DNA of 64,000 nt, taken from Acuticoccus mangrovi. GTDB lineage: Bacteria; Pseudomonadota; Alphaproteobacteria; Rhizobiales; Amorphaceae. Both the position numbers and the translations under genes were made by a program. Shown here in pieces: positions 9,570 through 17,845 of the stretch (its first letter is position 1; the number at the start of each line of letters is the position of its first letter). The notes under the pieces were generated by a model. That model saw only the letters and a list, made by a program, of their open reading frames with translations, was not told the origin of the DNA and searched no databases. Location of the stretch: positions 124,001-188,000 of the forward strand of contig NZ_JAEKJA010000006.1 in NCBI RefSeq assembly GCF_016411865.1. The letters are read 5' to 3'.

Positions 9570-9991
9570 TGCTCACCACCACTCGGCTCGATGCCGCGGA
9601 CGCGCGCATCCTCATAGAAGGCGCGGCCGCCAAGGCGCGCGAGATCGGCCGTCCGATGAACATCGCCATCACCTGCGACGACGGCCACCTCATCGCCTTC
9701 GAGAGGATGGACGGGGCGAAGATCACCTCGATCACCATCGCCATCGACAAGGCGTTCACCGCGGCGGCGGCGCGCGCGGCGACCCACGACATCGGCGCCG
9801 GCTGTCAGCCCGGCGGCCCGGCTTGGGGTCTCGCCAACGCGGTCGGGGGCCGGCTGATCGTGGTGGGCGGGGGCATGCCCGTGGTGGTCGACGACGTGGT
9901 GGTCGGCGGCATCGGCGTCTCATCGGGCACACCGATGCAGGACCGCGAGGTGGCCGAGGCGGGCCTTGCGGCCTTCTTCGCCGCGCGCTGA
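9569..9991 (+). CDS. glcG: GlcG/HbpS-family protein (DUF336-type, heme-degrading-like)
   Basis: A 140-residue small cytoplasmic protein of the GlcG/HbpS family. It shows the usual sequence order: an N-terminal helix with AAKAREIGRPMNIAI, then LIAFERMDGAKITSI, IAIDKAFTAAAA and a glycine-rich C-terminal half (VVGGGMPVVVDD, GGIGVSSGTPMQDREVA). GlcG genes commonly accompany glycolate or malate synthase genes, as here, but their biochemical role is unsettled. The start ATG overlaps the glcB TGA, so it is co-translated. A strong hairpin follows 30 bases after the stop. Confidence 0.88.
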   Translation: MLTTTRLDAADARILIEGAAAKAREIGRPMNIAITCDDGHLIAFERMDGAKITSITIAIDKAFTAAAARAATHDIGAGCQPGGPAWGLANAVGGRLIVVGGGMPVVVDDVVVGGIGVSSGTPMQDREVAEAGLAAFFAAR

Positions 9992-10021
9992 CCGCCCGCG
10001 AACTCTGGAGCCCGGCGAGAA

Positions 10022-10046
10022 AGCGGCGGATCGCGCATCCGCCGCT
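10022..10046. terminator. Bidirectional hairpin terminator
   Basis: Perfect ten-base inverted repeat AGCGGCGGAT / ATCCGCCGCT with a five-base loop CGCGC, placed between the convergent glcG-like and glyoxalase-like genes. It lacks a long T tract, so it may need Rho or act as a 3' stabiliser. Confidence 0.65.
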
Positions 10047-10067
10047 CCTGCCGCGCCGAGCCGGGTT

Positions 10068-10544
10068 CTAAGCGCCGCACTCCATGGGATTGTTGGCGAG
10101 GAATTCGTAGATCTCCTCGTTGCTCACCGCGCGCACCGGCGTCGCGATCGACCAGGCATGGCCGAACGGATCCTCGACGAGGCCGTAGCGGTCGCCCCAG
10201 AACATCTCGGACACCGGCAGCCTGACGGTGGCGCCGGCCTCGGCGGCCCGGGCGACCGCCGCGTCGGCGTCGGGAACGGTGAGGTGGATCGTGACCGGCG
10301 AGCCGCCCAGCGTCTTCGGGCCGAGCGCGCCCCACGCGGGGACCTCGTCGACGAGCATCACCGACGAGCCGTTGATCGTCAGCAACGCGTGCATGATCGC
10401 CCCGTTCTGGCCTTCGATGCGGCGGACCTCCTCGGCGCCGAAGGCCTTCTCGTAGAAGGCGATCGCCGCGGCCGCGTCGGCGCACACGAGGTGCGGCGTG
10501 ACCGGGTGGATCGGGGCGGCGGACGTGTCGTTCATCTCGGCCAT
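10068..10544 (-). CDS. VOC-family protein (PhnB/glyoxalase-like)
   Basis: A 158-residue vicinal-oxygen-chelate protein with two beta-alpha-beta-beta-beta repeats. The first repeat opens with HPVTPHLVCADAAAAIAFYE and the second with VTIHLTVPDADAAVARA; EMFWGDRYGLVEDPFGHAWSI is the closing PhnB-type segment. Proteins of this subgroup often have unknown substrates. Start ATG at 10544 is preceded by GGGAGA. It diverges from a MarR regulator with a perfect palindrome between them, so MarR control is likely. Resistance or detoxification is one plausible role; the sequence does not decide it. Confidence 0.85.
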   Translation of the reverse strand: MAEMNDTSAAPIHPVTPHLVCADAAAAIAFYEKAFGAEEVRRIEGQNGAIMHALLTINGSSVMLVDEVPAWGALGPKTLGGSPVTIHLTVPDADAAVARAAEAGATVRLPVSEMFWGDRYGLVEDPFGHAWSIATPVRAVSNEEIYEFLANNPMECGA

Positions 10545-10593
10545 GGTGGTCTCCCTCTTGCCGTGCCGGTTGCTCCGGCGTTTGCTCATATAG

Positions 10594-10605
10594 ATTGATA
10601 TCAAT
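10594..10605. promoter_or_regulatory. Probable MarR operator
   Basis: Perfect 12-base palindrome ATTGATATCAAT in the short AT-rich gap between the divergent VOC and MarR genes, 11 bases before the MarR start. The size, symmetry and AT-rich core are typical of MarR-family operators. Confidence 0.7.
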
Positions 10606-10616
10606 ATAATGGCGAC

Positions 10617-11075
10617 ATGATGTCAACCGCACCCGAGATTCCGTTCGAGACGACGCTCTTCGTGAGGGATCATTGTCTCTGTCTTCACCTGCAGCGGGCG
10701 GCGCGCGCGCTGGCGCGCCGGTTCGACGCGGCGTTGAAGCCGGTGGGGCTCACCAACGGGCAGTTCTCCTTGCTGATGTCGCTCAATCGTCCGCAGCCGC
10801 CACGCATGGGCGAGGTGGCGAGCGTCCTCGCCATGGATTCCACCACCCTGACGGCGGCGATGAAGCCGCTGCTGCGGCGCGCTCTGGTGGAGATGCGGCC
10901 CGACGAGAAGGATCGTCGCTCGCGCCGCGTCGCCCTCACCGACGCGGGGAGGGCGCTGCTCGCCGAGGCTCTGCCGATCTGGCGCGAGACCCACGCCGAG
11001 ATCGACGCGCTCCTCGCCGGCGTCGGCGCGGGAGACGGCGAGCCGCTTCGCCAGACGCTGCGGGCGATCCTGTAG
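10617..11075 (+). CDS. MarR-family transcriptional regulator
   Basis: A 152-residue winged-helix regulator. The central DNA-binding domain runs through LTNGQFSLLMSL, MGEVASVLAMDSTTLTAAMKPL (recognition helix) and the wing EMRPDEKDRRSRRVALTDAG, the hallmark DxRxxR region of MarR proteins. Two adjacent ATGs at 10617 and 10620 are possible starts. It diverges from the VOC gene and overlaps the palindrome-bearing promoter, which suggests autoregulation and control of the VOC gene. The inducing ligand is unknown. After its stop, 206 bases of non-coding sequence lead to the CoA-transferase operon. Confidence 0.92.
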   Translation: MMSTAPEIPFETTLFVRDHCLCLHLQRAARALARRFDAALKPVGLTNGQFSLLMSLNRPQPPRMGEVASVLAMDSTTLTAAMKPLLRRALVEMRPDEKDRRSRRVALTDAGRALLAEALPIWRETHAEIDALLAGVGAGDGEPLRQTLRAIL

Positions 11076-11183
11076 CGCACGCCCGGCCGAGGGGTGCGCG
11101 ATGGGGACGGATCGAGGGCGCGACAACGCGAACGGAGCATCGCGTTGACAGCGTCGGGGCGTCACTGCTAGGTGCTTATAGCG

Positions 11184-11206
11184 GACGCATAGTGCGTCTA
11201 GCAGAC
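11184..11206. promoter_or_regulatory. Operator-like double inverted repeat before the CoA-transferase operon
   Basis: Two overlapping inverted repeats sit 76 to 98 bases before the CoA-transferase start: GACGCA-TAG-TGCGTC (11184-11198) and GTCT-AGC-AGAC (11196-11206). The second resembles GTCTG-N5-CAGAC found before the HMG-CoA-lyase-like gene, so one regulator, perhaps the IclR protein encoded at 19044-19772, may bind both. This link is inference. Confidence 0.35.
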
Positions 11207-11281
11207 ATATAAGGCCCGGCGGCGATCGTCCGCACAAGGCCGACCCCGGATCGTCCGATCCGGATGAGGGAAGGAGACGAG

Positions 11282-12493
11282 ATGGCGTCCGACGCGCAAC
11301 AGAGCTTGCCGCTTGCGGGCATTCGCGTCGTTGAGTTCGCGCACATGGTGATGGGTCCGACCTGCGGGCTGGTCCTCGCCGACCTCGGTGCCGAGGTGAT
11401 CAAGATCGAACCCGTCGGAGAGGGCGACAAGACGCGCCGGCTGACGGGGTCCGGCACAGGCTTCTTCCCGACCTACAACCGCAACAAGAAGAGCCTCGCC
11501 GTCGACATCAAGTCGGAGGCCGGCCGCGAGGCGGTGCTGAAGCTGATCGACACCGCCGACGTCTTCGCCGAGAATTTCCGTCCCGGCGCCATGGACCGTG
11601 CGGGCTTCGGCTACGAAACCCTCTCAGAGCGCAACCCGCGTCTCGTCTACGTGTCCCACAAGGGCTTCCTCGACGGACCCTACCAGGACCGCACCGCCCT
11701 CGACGAGGTGGTGCAGATGATGACGGGCCTTGCTTACATGACCGGCCTGCCGGGTCGGCCGCTACGGGCCGGCGCATCGGTCAACGACGTGATGGGCGGC
11801 ATGTTCGGCGCCATCGCGACGCTCGCGGCGCTGCGCCGTCGCGACGCCACCGGCAAGGGCGAGTTCGTCACCTCCGGCCTCTTTGAGAATTCAGTGTTCC
11901 TCGTCGGCCAGCACATGGCCCAGGCGGAAATCACCGGGCAGAAGCTCAACCCGATGTCGGTGCGCTCGCCGGCGTGGGGCATCTACGACATCTTCGAGAC
12001 CTCCGACGGGGAGATGGTGTTCGCCTCCGTCGTCACCGACATCCAGTGGCGCAAGTTCTGCGACGAGTTCGAGCTTCCCGAGCTCGCTGCCGATCCCGAT
12101 CTCGACACCAACCCCAAGCGCTGCGCGGCGCGGCCGACGCTGATCCCCCGCGTCGCCGAGATCCTCGCGCGCTATACCAAGGCGGACCTCATCGATCGCC
12201 TCGCCCGCGCCGGTCTCCCCCATGCCGACGTCGCAACCCCCGAGGCGATGATCGACGACCCGCATCTCAAGGCGTCCGACGGTCTCGTCGAGGTCACCCT
12301 CGACGAAGGCAAGTCCATCGTCGTGCCGGCGCTTCCCGTCGCCTTCTCCGGCGAGCGGCTGCACGCCTATTCCGATCTGCCGGGCATCGGCGAGCACGGA
12401 CCCGCGCTTCTCGCCGACATCGGCTACTCCGCCGAGGAGATCGCCGAGCTCACCGACGCCGGCGTGATCTCCGTGTCGACGAGGAAGCGCTGA
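11282..12493 (+). CDS. CaiB/BaiF family (class III) CoA-transferase
   Basis: A 403-residue class III CoA-transferase, which moves CoA from a donor thioester to a carboxylic acid through an enzyme-bound anhydride. The N-terminus has GIRVVEFAHMVMGPTCG and DLGAEVIKIEP, typical of the family. The catalytic Asp is D169 in SVNDVMGGMFG, the same number as D169 of formyl-CoA transferase and CaiB. Start ATG at 11282 follows AAGGAG with good spacing; an upstream in-frame ATG at 11264 lacks a site. It opens an operon with a lactonase-like protein, a second CoA-transferase and a TRAP transporter. Likely substrate: the organic acid brought in by the TRAP system. Confidence 0.93.
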   Translation: MASDAQQSLPLAGIRVVEFAHMVMGPTCGLVLADLGAEVIKIEPVGEGDKTRRLTGSGTGFFPTYNRNKKSLAVDIKSEAGREAVLKLIDTADVFAENFRPGAMDRAGFGYETLSERNPRLVYVSHKGFLDGPYQDRTALDEVVQMMTGLAYMTGLPGRPLRAGASVNDVMGGMFGAIATLAALRRRDATGKGEFVTSGLFENSVFLVGQHMAQAEITGQKLNPMSVRSPAWGIYDIFETSDGEMVFASVVTDIQWRKFCDEFELPELAADPDLDTNPKRCAARPTLIPRVAEILARYTKADLIDRLARAGLPHADVATPEAMIDDPHLKASDGLVEVTLDEGKSIVVPALPVAFSGERLHAYSDLPGIGEHGPALLADIGYSAEEIAELTDAGVISVSTRKR

Positions 12494-13425
12494 TGTCCCT
12501 CTACCCGCCACCCGAATTGATCCAGGCCGAGCCCTTCTTCCGCGTGCCCGATGCGCTGCGCATCAAGAACACGGCACCCGACTGGGCCCGCGCCAACAAG
12601 CCGGGCCACATGCTCGACTGCTTCCTGGAAGGACCGTCGTTCGACAAGGACGGCAACCTCTGGCTCACCGACATTCCCTACGGGCGCATCTTCAAGGTGA
12701 CACCGTCCGGCGACTGGAGCGTCGTCGCCGAGTATGACGGCTGGCCCAACGGGCTGAAGCTTCATCCGGACGGCAGCGCCTGGCTCGCCGACTATCGCCA
12801 CGGCATCATGCGGCTCGATCCGGCGACGGGTGAGGTGAAGCCAGTCCTCACCCACCGCTATTCGGAGCACTTCCGCGGCTGCAACGATCTGGTCTTCGAC
12901 AGCGCCGGCCGCCTCTACTTCACCGACCAGGGCCAGAGCGGCCTGCACATGCCCAACGGGCGCGTCTATCGCTATGATCCCGCGAGCGAGGTGCTCGACC
13001 TCCTGATCGACACCGGCCAGAGCCCCAACGGTCTCGTCCTCAACCTCAAGGAAGACGTGCTGTTCGTCGCGATGACGCGCGGCAACTCCGTCTGGCGCCT
13101 GCCGCTGATGGCGGACGGCGGGGTGTCGAAGGTCGGCATCTTCATCCAGCTCTCCGGTGGCCTTTCGGGGCCGGACGGCCTCGCTCTCGACGAGAGCGGT
13201 GGCGTTTGGATCGCCCACGCCGGCAACGGCTGCGTGTGGGGTTTCTCCGCCATGGGCGAGCCCAAGTGGCGCATCGTCGGCGGTAAGGGTCTCACCACCA
13301 CCAACATCGCGTTCGGCGGGGAGGGGAACCGCTACGTCTACGTGACCGAGTCGGACACGGGCACCGTGCTGCGCGCCGAGGTGCCGGTGGCGGGCCGGCC
13401 GATGTATTCCCACACGGGTGAGTAG
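12493..13425 (+). CDS. SMP-30/gluconolactonase/LRE family protein
   Basis: A 310-residue beta-propeller of the SMP-30/gluconolactonase family, whose members hydrolyse lactones using one divalent metal. The expected metal-binding features are visible: an acidic residue in LEGPSFDKDGNLWLTDI, NGLKLHPDGSAWLADYRHGI, a CNDLVFDSAGRLYFTDQG segment, SPNGLVLNLKEDVLF and the closing GPDGLALDESGGVWIA. No signal peptide is seen, so it is probably cytoplasmic. The ATG overlaps the TGA of the CoA-transferase (TGATG), so the two are coupled. Lying between two CoA-transferases, it may open a lactone form of the substrate acid before CoA activation (inference). Confidence 0.9.
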   Translation: MSLYPPPELIQAEPFFRVPDALRIKNTAPDWARANKPGHMLDCFLEGPSFDKDGNLWLTDIPYGRIFKVTPSGDWSVVAEYDGWPNGLKLHPDGSAWLADYRHGIMRLDPATGEVKPVLTHRYSEHFRGCNDLVFDSAGRLYFTDQGQSGLHMPNGRVYRYDPASEVLDLLIDTGQSPNGLVLNLKEDVLFVAMTRGNSVWRLPLMADGGVSKVGIFIQLSGGLSGPDGLALDESGGVWIAHAGNGCVWGFSAMGEPKWRIVGGKGLTTTNIAFGGEGNRYVYVTESDTGTVLRAEVPVAGRPMYSHTGE

Positions 13426-13426
13426 C

Positions 13427-14851
13427 ATGACAATCGACGGAACCGCCCCTGCCGCCTTCGACGAGCTGATGGCTCTGCGCGACCGCTCCGCCCCGCCTGC
13501 GGGCGAGGTGACGATCGTGCCCGGCGACACCATTCTGCCCTCGCGCTTTCTGATCGGCGAGACCGCCGCCTCGATCATGAGCGCCATCGGCATCGTCCTC
13601 TCCGACATCCACGAGGATGCGCGCGGCAAGCGGCTGCCCTTCACCATCAATCGCCGGCACCTCGAGGCGAACCTGATGGCCGACCGCTTCGCCGCGATTC
13701 GTGGCGGCGACGGCGCGCTGACCCAGGCCCCGCAGGATCCGTGGATGGACAAGATGCGGCAGTGCACGCAGCCCTTCCGTACGGCCGACGGGCGCTATTT
13801 CCTCCCGCATCTCAACCTCGACCACCTGAAGGCGCGTGTCCTCGGGGTGCTCCAGGCCGAGGACGAGGTGGACGACATCGTCGCCGCCGTCGCCCGCCGC
13901 AACGCGCTGGAGCTCGAGGACGAGATCGCCGCCGCCCGCGCCTGCGGCGGCATGGTGCGCACCGAGGCCGAGTGGCTCGCCCATCCGCACGGCGCCCACC
14001 TCGCGGCAATGCCGGTCGTGAGGATCACGAGGGTGGGCGACGGGCCGAAGATCCCGCTCGGCGAGGGGGCTCGCCTCCTCTCCGGCGTGCGCGTGCTCGA
14101 CCTGACGCGGATCCTCGCCGGCCCCGTCGCCGCCCGCACGCTGGCGGAGGAGGGGGCGGACGTCCTGATGGTCACCGCTCCTCACCTGCCGCAGGTCCCC
14201 CAGCACGTGCGCGACACGAGCCACGGCAAGCGCTCAACCTACGCCGACCTCGAGACCGCCGAAGGGCGCGCGACGCTCACCCGCCTCGTGGAGGGGGCCG
14301 ACGTGTTCTCGCAGGGCTACCGTCCCGGCGTCCTGGAGGCGCGCGGTTTCGGGCCCCACGACCTCGCCCGCATCAAGCCGGGCATGGTGTCGGTGTCGAT
14401 CACCTGCTTCGGGCCGGACGGGCCGTTCTCCGACCGCGCCGGATGGGAGCAGGTGGCGCAGGTCGTCACCGGCATCGCCGCCGCCAACGGTGGCGATGGT
14501 CCGCCGAAGCTCATCCCCGTGCCGGCATGCGACTACATGACGGGCTATCTCGGGGCCTACGGCGCCCTCGTCGCGCTCTCCCGCCGGGCGCACGAAGGCG
14601 GCAGCTGGCACGTCGACGTGTCGCTCTGCCAGGCCGGCATGATGCTCCTGCGCCAGGGCGTCCTGCCCGAAGAGCGCCCCGTGGTGCCGCTGACCGAGGC
14701 CGAGCTCGCCGCCTTCCGCACCGAGACCGACACGCCATACGGCGACCTCGTGCACCTCAAGCCGGTGCTCGACATGCCCGGGGCGCCCGCCTACTGGGAG
14801 CGCCCCACCACCACCATCGGCGCTCATCCGCCCGAGTGGCTCGCTGCCTGA
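13427..14851 (+). CDS. Class III CoA-transferase with rearranged domain order
   Basis: A 474-residue CaiB-related protein. The core family N-terminus (RVLDLTRILAGPVAARTLAEEGADVLMV) only begins near residue 215, after about 200 residues that include YFLPHLNLDHLKARVLGVL and WLAHPHGAHL, which look like the family's usual C-terminal lobe. The chain stops soon after the large-lobe segment SWHVDVSLCQAGMML. The catalytic Asp appears as D369 in ACDYMTGYLGAYGA. This is consistent with a circular permutation or a fusion of lobes. It starts one base after the lactonase stop and precedes the TRAP genes, so it belongs to the same acid-utilising operon. Substrate unknown. Confidence 0.82.
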   Translation: MTIDGTAPAAFDELMALRDRSAPPAGEVTIVPGDTILPSRFLIGETAASIMSAIGIVLSDIHEDARGKRLPFTINRRHLEANLMADRFAAIRGGDGALTQAPQDPWMDKMRQCTQPFRTADGRYFLPHLNLDHLKARVLGVLQAEDEVDDIVAAVARRNALELEDEIAAARACGGMVRTEAEWLAHPHGAHLAAMPVVRITRVGDGPKIPLGEGARLLSGVRVLDLTRILAGPVAARTLAEEGADVLMVTAPHLPQVPQHVRDTSHGKRSTYADLETAEGRATLTRLVEGADVFSQGYRPGVLEARGFGPHDLARIKPGMVSVSITCFGPDGPFSDRAGWEQVAQVVTGIAAANGGDGPPKLIPVPACDYMTGYLGAYGALVALSRRAHEGGSWHVDVSLCQAGMMLLRQGVLPEERPVVPLTEAELAAFRTETDTPYGDLVHLKPVLDMPGAPAYWERPTTTIGAHPPEWLAA

Positions 14852-14895
14852 CCGACTTCCGCCTACCGACACAACAACACGCACTGGAGGAATCC

Positions 14896-15894
14896 ATGAC
14901 TGATCGCCGCACACTCCTGAAGACAGCCGTCGCGCTGAGCGTCGGCTTGCCGCTCGCGTTCGGCGCCAGCATCGCGTCCGCCGCCACGTATCAGGCGATG
15001 ACCTACCTGAACGTCGCCGAGAAGCCGGGCGTGCGCGGTCTCCAGCACATCGTCGACAAGGTCGCAGAAGCCTCCGACGGCAGCATCACCTTCCAGATCA
15101 ATCTCGCCGGCTCGCTGTCGATCAAGGCGTCCGACACCACCCAGGCGCTGGGCGACGGCGTCGTGCAGCTCGCGGACAACCAGTATTATCTCGGCGTTGT
15201 GCCGATCGCCGGCGTGCTGCGTCTGCCGGCCCTCATCGAGACGCCGGACGAGTACGAGACCGCCTACAAGATCGTCGAGCCCTACATGAAGAAGGGCTTC
15301 GATCGCCAGGGCGTGAAGATGATCGGCCACTATCTCTATCCGGAGCAGACGATCTGGGGTGTGGGCTCGATCACCTCGCTCGCCGATCTCCAAGGCAAGA
15401 AGATCCGCGTGACCTCGGCCGAGCAGGGCAAGCTCGTCGAAGCCTTCGGCGGCTTCCCGATCACCATCCCCTCGGCGGAAATCGCGCCGGCGATCCAGCG
15501 CAACCTGATCGACGGCTTCATCACCGCCTCCGCGGGTGGCGCGCGCACCCTTGCCGAGCTGGTCGAGACCAACTATCGCCTCAACACGTCGACCGTGGAC
15601 TCCTTCTACATGGTCAACCAGGACTTCTACGACATGCTGCCCCCCGCGGTGCAGACGGCGCTCGACGAAGCCGGCGCGGAAGCTGGTGAACTCGCCTCCA
15701 GCCTGCTCGCCGAGGAGGAGCCCGCCTGGACGAAGAAGCACCAGGAGACCGGCGTGACCGTGACCCCGGCCAGCGACGCCGACAAGAAGGCGGCGGTGGA
15801 AGCCATGGTGCCGGTGTGGGAAGAGTGGGCGACCAACACCGGCGGCGACGCGCCGGCGGTCCTGGCCGAGATCCGCAAAGCCCTCGGCAAGTAA
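14896..15894 (+). CDS. dctP: TRAP transporter substrate-binding protein (DctP)
   Basis: A 332-residue periplasmic solute-binding protein of a tripartite ATP-independent transporter. It has a Tat-like or Sec signal (MTDRRTLLKTAVALSVGLPL, then an ASIASA cleavage region) and the family core: GVRGLQHIVDKVAEASDGSITFQI, the conserved Arg in KKIRVTSAEQGKLVEAFGG, and DGFITASAGGA. The ATG is preceded by GGAGG. DctP proteins usually bind carboxylates through that Arg, which fits the two CoA-transferases just upstream: import of an organic acid followed by activation to its CoA thioester. The small and large membrane subunits follow. Confidence 0.93.
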   Translation: MTDRRTLLKTAVALSVGLPLAFGASIASAATYQAMTYLNVAEKPGVRGLQHIVDKVAEASDGSITFQINLAGSLSIKASDTTQALGDGVVQLADNQYYLGVVPIAGVLRLPALIETPDEYETAYKIVEPYMKKGFDRQGVKMIGHYLYPEQTIWGVGSITSLADLQGKKIRVTSAEQGKLVEAFGGFPITIPSAEIAPAIQRNLIDGFITASAGGARTLAELVETNYRLNTSTVDSFYMVNQDFYDMLPPAVQTALDEAGAEAGELASSLLAEEEPAWTKKHQETGVTVTPASDADKKAAVEAMVPVWEEWATNTGGDAPAVLAEIRKALGK

Positions 15895-15907
15895 GATCGA
15901 GACACGG

Positions 15908-16411
15908 GTGGCCGAAACGACCATGCGCATGTTGAAACGCATCCTCGACGGCATCTTCGGCGTCGCCGCGGCGATCGGCGACATCGCCGTCGCCGGAATG
16001 GTGATCGTCATGTTTTCCGAGATCGTGATGCGTCAGGGGTTCAACACGTCCCTGCGCGTCGCGGACGAGGTGTCCGGCTATCTCCTCGTTTCGGCCACCT
16101 TCTTCGGCCTTTCGGCGGCGATCCGCCGGGGGGCCCTGTTCCGCTTCGAAAATGTCGTGACGGCGCTGCCGTTGGGCTTGAAGCGCATCTATGAGCGCTT
16201 TCTCTATCTCCTCGCCTTCGGCGTGGGGGCGGTGCTGTTCTGGCGCCTCTACATCTACACCGCCCGGTCCTTCACCCGTGGCGTCGTGTCCGAGGGCTAC
16301 TACGCGATCCCGGTCTGGCTGGTGCAGATCGCGATGCCGCTGGGCCTTGCCGTCATGCTGCTCGCGATCCTCGAACGGCTCGTGCGCCCGATCCAGGATC
16401 CCGCATCGTGA
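15908..16411 (+). CDS. dctQ: TRAP transporter small membrane subunit (DctQ)
   Basis: A 167-residue integral membrane protein with four hydrophobic segments, matching the DctQ family (DUF-like, low conservation). The segment FSEIVMRQGFNTSLRVADEVSGYLLVSATFFGLSAAIR, here cited by its ends only, is the usual EhhRY.f..s...aeEls.y..vw..f.G...a.r region. It pairs with the large DctM subunit, whose GTG start overlaps its TGA. Start is uncertain: GTG at 15908 or ATG at 15923, neither with a strong ribosome site. Confidence 0.9.
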   Translation: MAETTMRMLKRILDGIFGVAAAIGDIAVAGMVIVMFSEIVMRQGFNTSLRVADEVSGYLLVSATFFGLSAAIRRGALFRFENVVTALPLGLKRIYERFLYLLAFGVGAVLFWRLYIYTARSFTRGVVSEGYYAIPVWLVQIAMPLGLAVMLLAILERLVRPIQDPAS

Positions 16412-17712
16412 CCAACATTCTCATCGCCATGGCCCTCTTCGGGGTGATGCTGATCGGCGGACTGTGGATTCCGTTCGCCATCGGCCTCACCTCGCTCGTC
16501 TACATCTACCTGGTGCAGGGTCCGTTCGGGATGAACGCCATCGGCTTCATCGCCTGGGACGCGACCAACTCCTTCACCCTGACGGCGATCCCGCTGTTCA
16601 TCCTCCTCGCCGAGCTGTTGATCCGCTCGGGCGTCGCGACCCGCGTCTATGACGGTCTGTCGCGTATGGTGCGCTTCCTGCCGGGCGGGCTCCTGCAGAC
16701 CAACATCGCGGGCTGCGCCGTGTTCTCCGCCATCTCCGGCTCGTCGGTGGCGACGGCGGCGGGCATCGGCTCCGTCGCCATGCCGCAGCTCCTGGCCCGC
16801 GGCTACTCGCGGCCGATGGCGGCCGGCAGCCTCGCCGCAGGTGGTACGCTCGGCATCCTCATCCCGCCGTCGATCGCCATGATCGTCTACGGCTCCTTCA
16901 CCGAGACCTCGGTGGCCCAGCTCTTCTTCGCCGGCCTGATCCCGGGCCTGATGATGGCCGGCCTGTTCATGCTCTATATCGGCATCCGCGCCATTCTCGT
17001 GCCGTCGGTGGCGCCGCGCGAGACGGTGGAGGAGGGCGACCACATTCCGGCACTCTCCTGGCGCACGGCGGCGGACATTCTCCCCTTCGCGGTGCTGATC
17101 GGCCTGACGCTCGGCTCGATCTATCAGGGGATCGTGACGCCGACGGAGGCGGCCGCGTTCGGCTGCGTGGTGACGCTCCTCATCGCCGCCATCTGGGGAA
17201 AGTTCAACTTCACCGTTCTGCGCGAGAGCCTCCGTGCGGCGATGATCACGTCGGCCTCGCTGATGTTCATCATCCTGTCGGCCCACTTCTTCGCCTATGC
17301 CGTCAGCGTCGACGGGCTCGGCCAGCGCCTCACCGACACCCTGCTCGGCATGGACCTGTCGAAGACCCAGCTCCTTTTCGCCATCGTGGTGCTGTTCCTG
17401 GTGATGGGCTGCTTCGTGGAGGCGATCGGCATCATGGTGATCACCCTGCCGGTGCTCTATCCGGTGCTGACGGGCTTCGGCATCGACCTCGTGTGGTTCG
17501 GGGTGATGATGGTGATCCTCATCGAGATCGGCCAGCTCACCCCGCCGCTCGGGATCAACATCTTCGTCATCCAGGGCATCTGGGACGGGCGATTGCCGGA
17601 GGTGATCCGCGGCGTCGTGCCCTTCTTCTTCCTGATGCTCCTGGCGCTGGCACTGGTGTGGATCTTCCCCGACATCGCGACCTACCTGCCTCGCAACATC
17701 ACCAGTCGCTAG
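16408..17712 (+). CDS. dctM: TRAP transporter large permease (DctM)
   Basis: A 434-residue inner-membrane subunit that forms the sodium-coupled translocation path of a TRAP transporter. It has about a dozen hydrophobic segments and the family hallmarks AISGSSVATAAGIGSVAMPQL, GGTLGILIPPSIAMIVYG and TPTEAAAFG, plus LTPPLGINIFVIQGI near the C-terminus. The GTG start overlaps the dctQ stop as GTGA. It is the last gene of the CoA-transferase/TRAP operon; two hairpins follow it. Substrate is presumably the acid activated by the upstream CoA-transferases. Confidence 0.95.
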   Translation: MTNILIAMALFGVMLIGGLWIPFAIGLTSLVYIYLVQGPFGMNAIGFIAWDATNSFTLTAIPLFILLAELLIRSGVATRVYDGLSRMVRFLPGGLLQTNIAGCAVFSAISGSSVATAAGIGSVAMPQLLARGYSRPMAAGSLAAGGTLGILIPPSIAMIVYGSFTETSVAQLFFAGLIPGLMMAGLFMLYIGIRAILVPSVAPRETVEEGDHIPALSWRTAADILPFAVLIGLTLGSIYQGIVTPTEAAAFGCVVTLLIAAIWGKFNFTVLRESLRAAMITSASLMFIILSAHFFAYAVSVDGLGQRLTDTLLGMDLSKTQLLFAIVVLFLVMGCFVEAIGIMVITLPVLYPVLTGFGIDLVWFGVMMVILIEIGQLTPPLGINIFVIQGIWDGRLPEVIRGVVPFFFLMLLALALVWIFPDIATYLPRNITSR

Positions 17713-17733
17713 TGGATCGACCGAGCCATTTGA

Positions 17734-17763
17734 GGCCCGCCTCTCGGTTCGAGAGCGTGGGCC
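17734..17763 (+). terminator. Hairpin after TRAP operon
   Basis: A two-part hairpin starting 22 bases after the dctM stop: inner stem CTCTCG / CGAGAG with loop GTT, outer stem GGCCC / GGGCC. No T tract follows. It is the first of two hairpins that probably end the TRAP operon transcript. Confidence 0.5.
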
Positions 17764-17807
17764 CAAGCCACTCGAATGTCTGGAAAAGTCGATCCATTAG
17801 ACAATAG

Positions 17808-17845
17808 GCCGAGTGGTTCGATCCGCTTCGATCGAACCACTCGGC
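17808..17845. terminator. Perfect 15-bp stem-loop
   Basis: Inverted repeat GCCGAGTGGTTCGAT / ATCGAACCACTCGGC with an eight-base loop CCGCTTCG. All fifteen pairs match, which is far beyond chance for this spacing. It may be a second terminator of the TRAP operon or a copy of a dispersed element. The word CCACTCG also occurs at 17767, just before it. Confidence 0.5.

Noticed and set aside
17808-17845. Attachment site of a mobile element
   Set aside because: A perfect hairpin alone is not enough; no integrase, transposase, tRNA gene or flanking direct repeats were seen.
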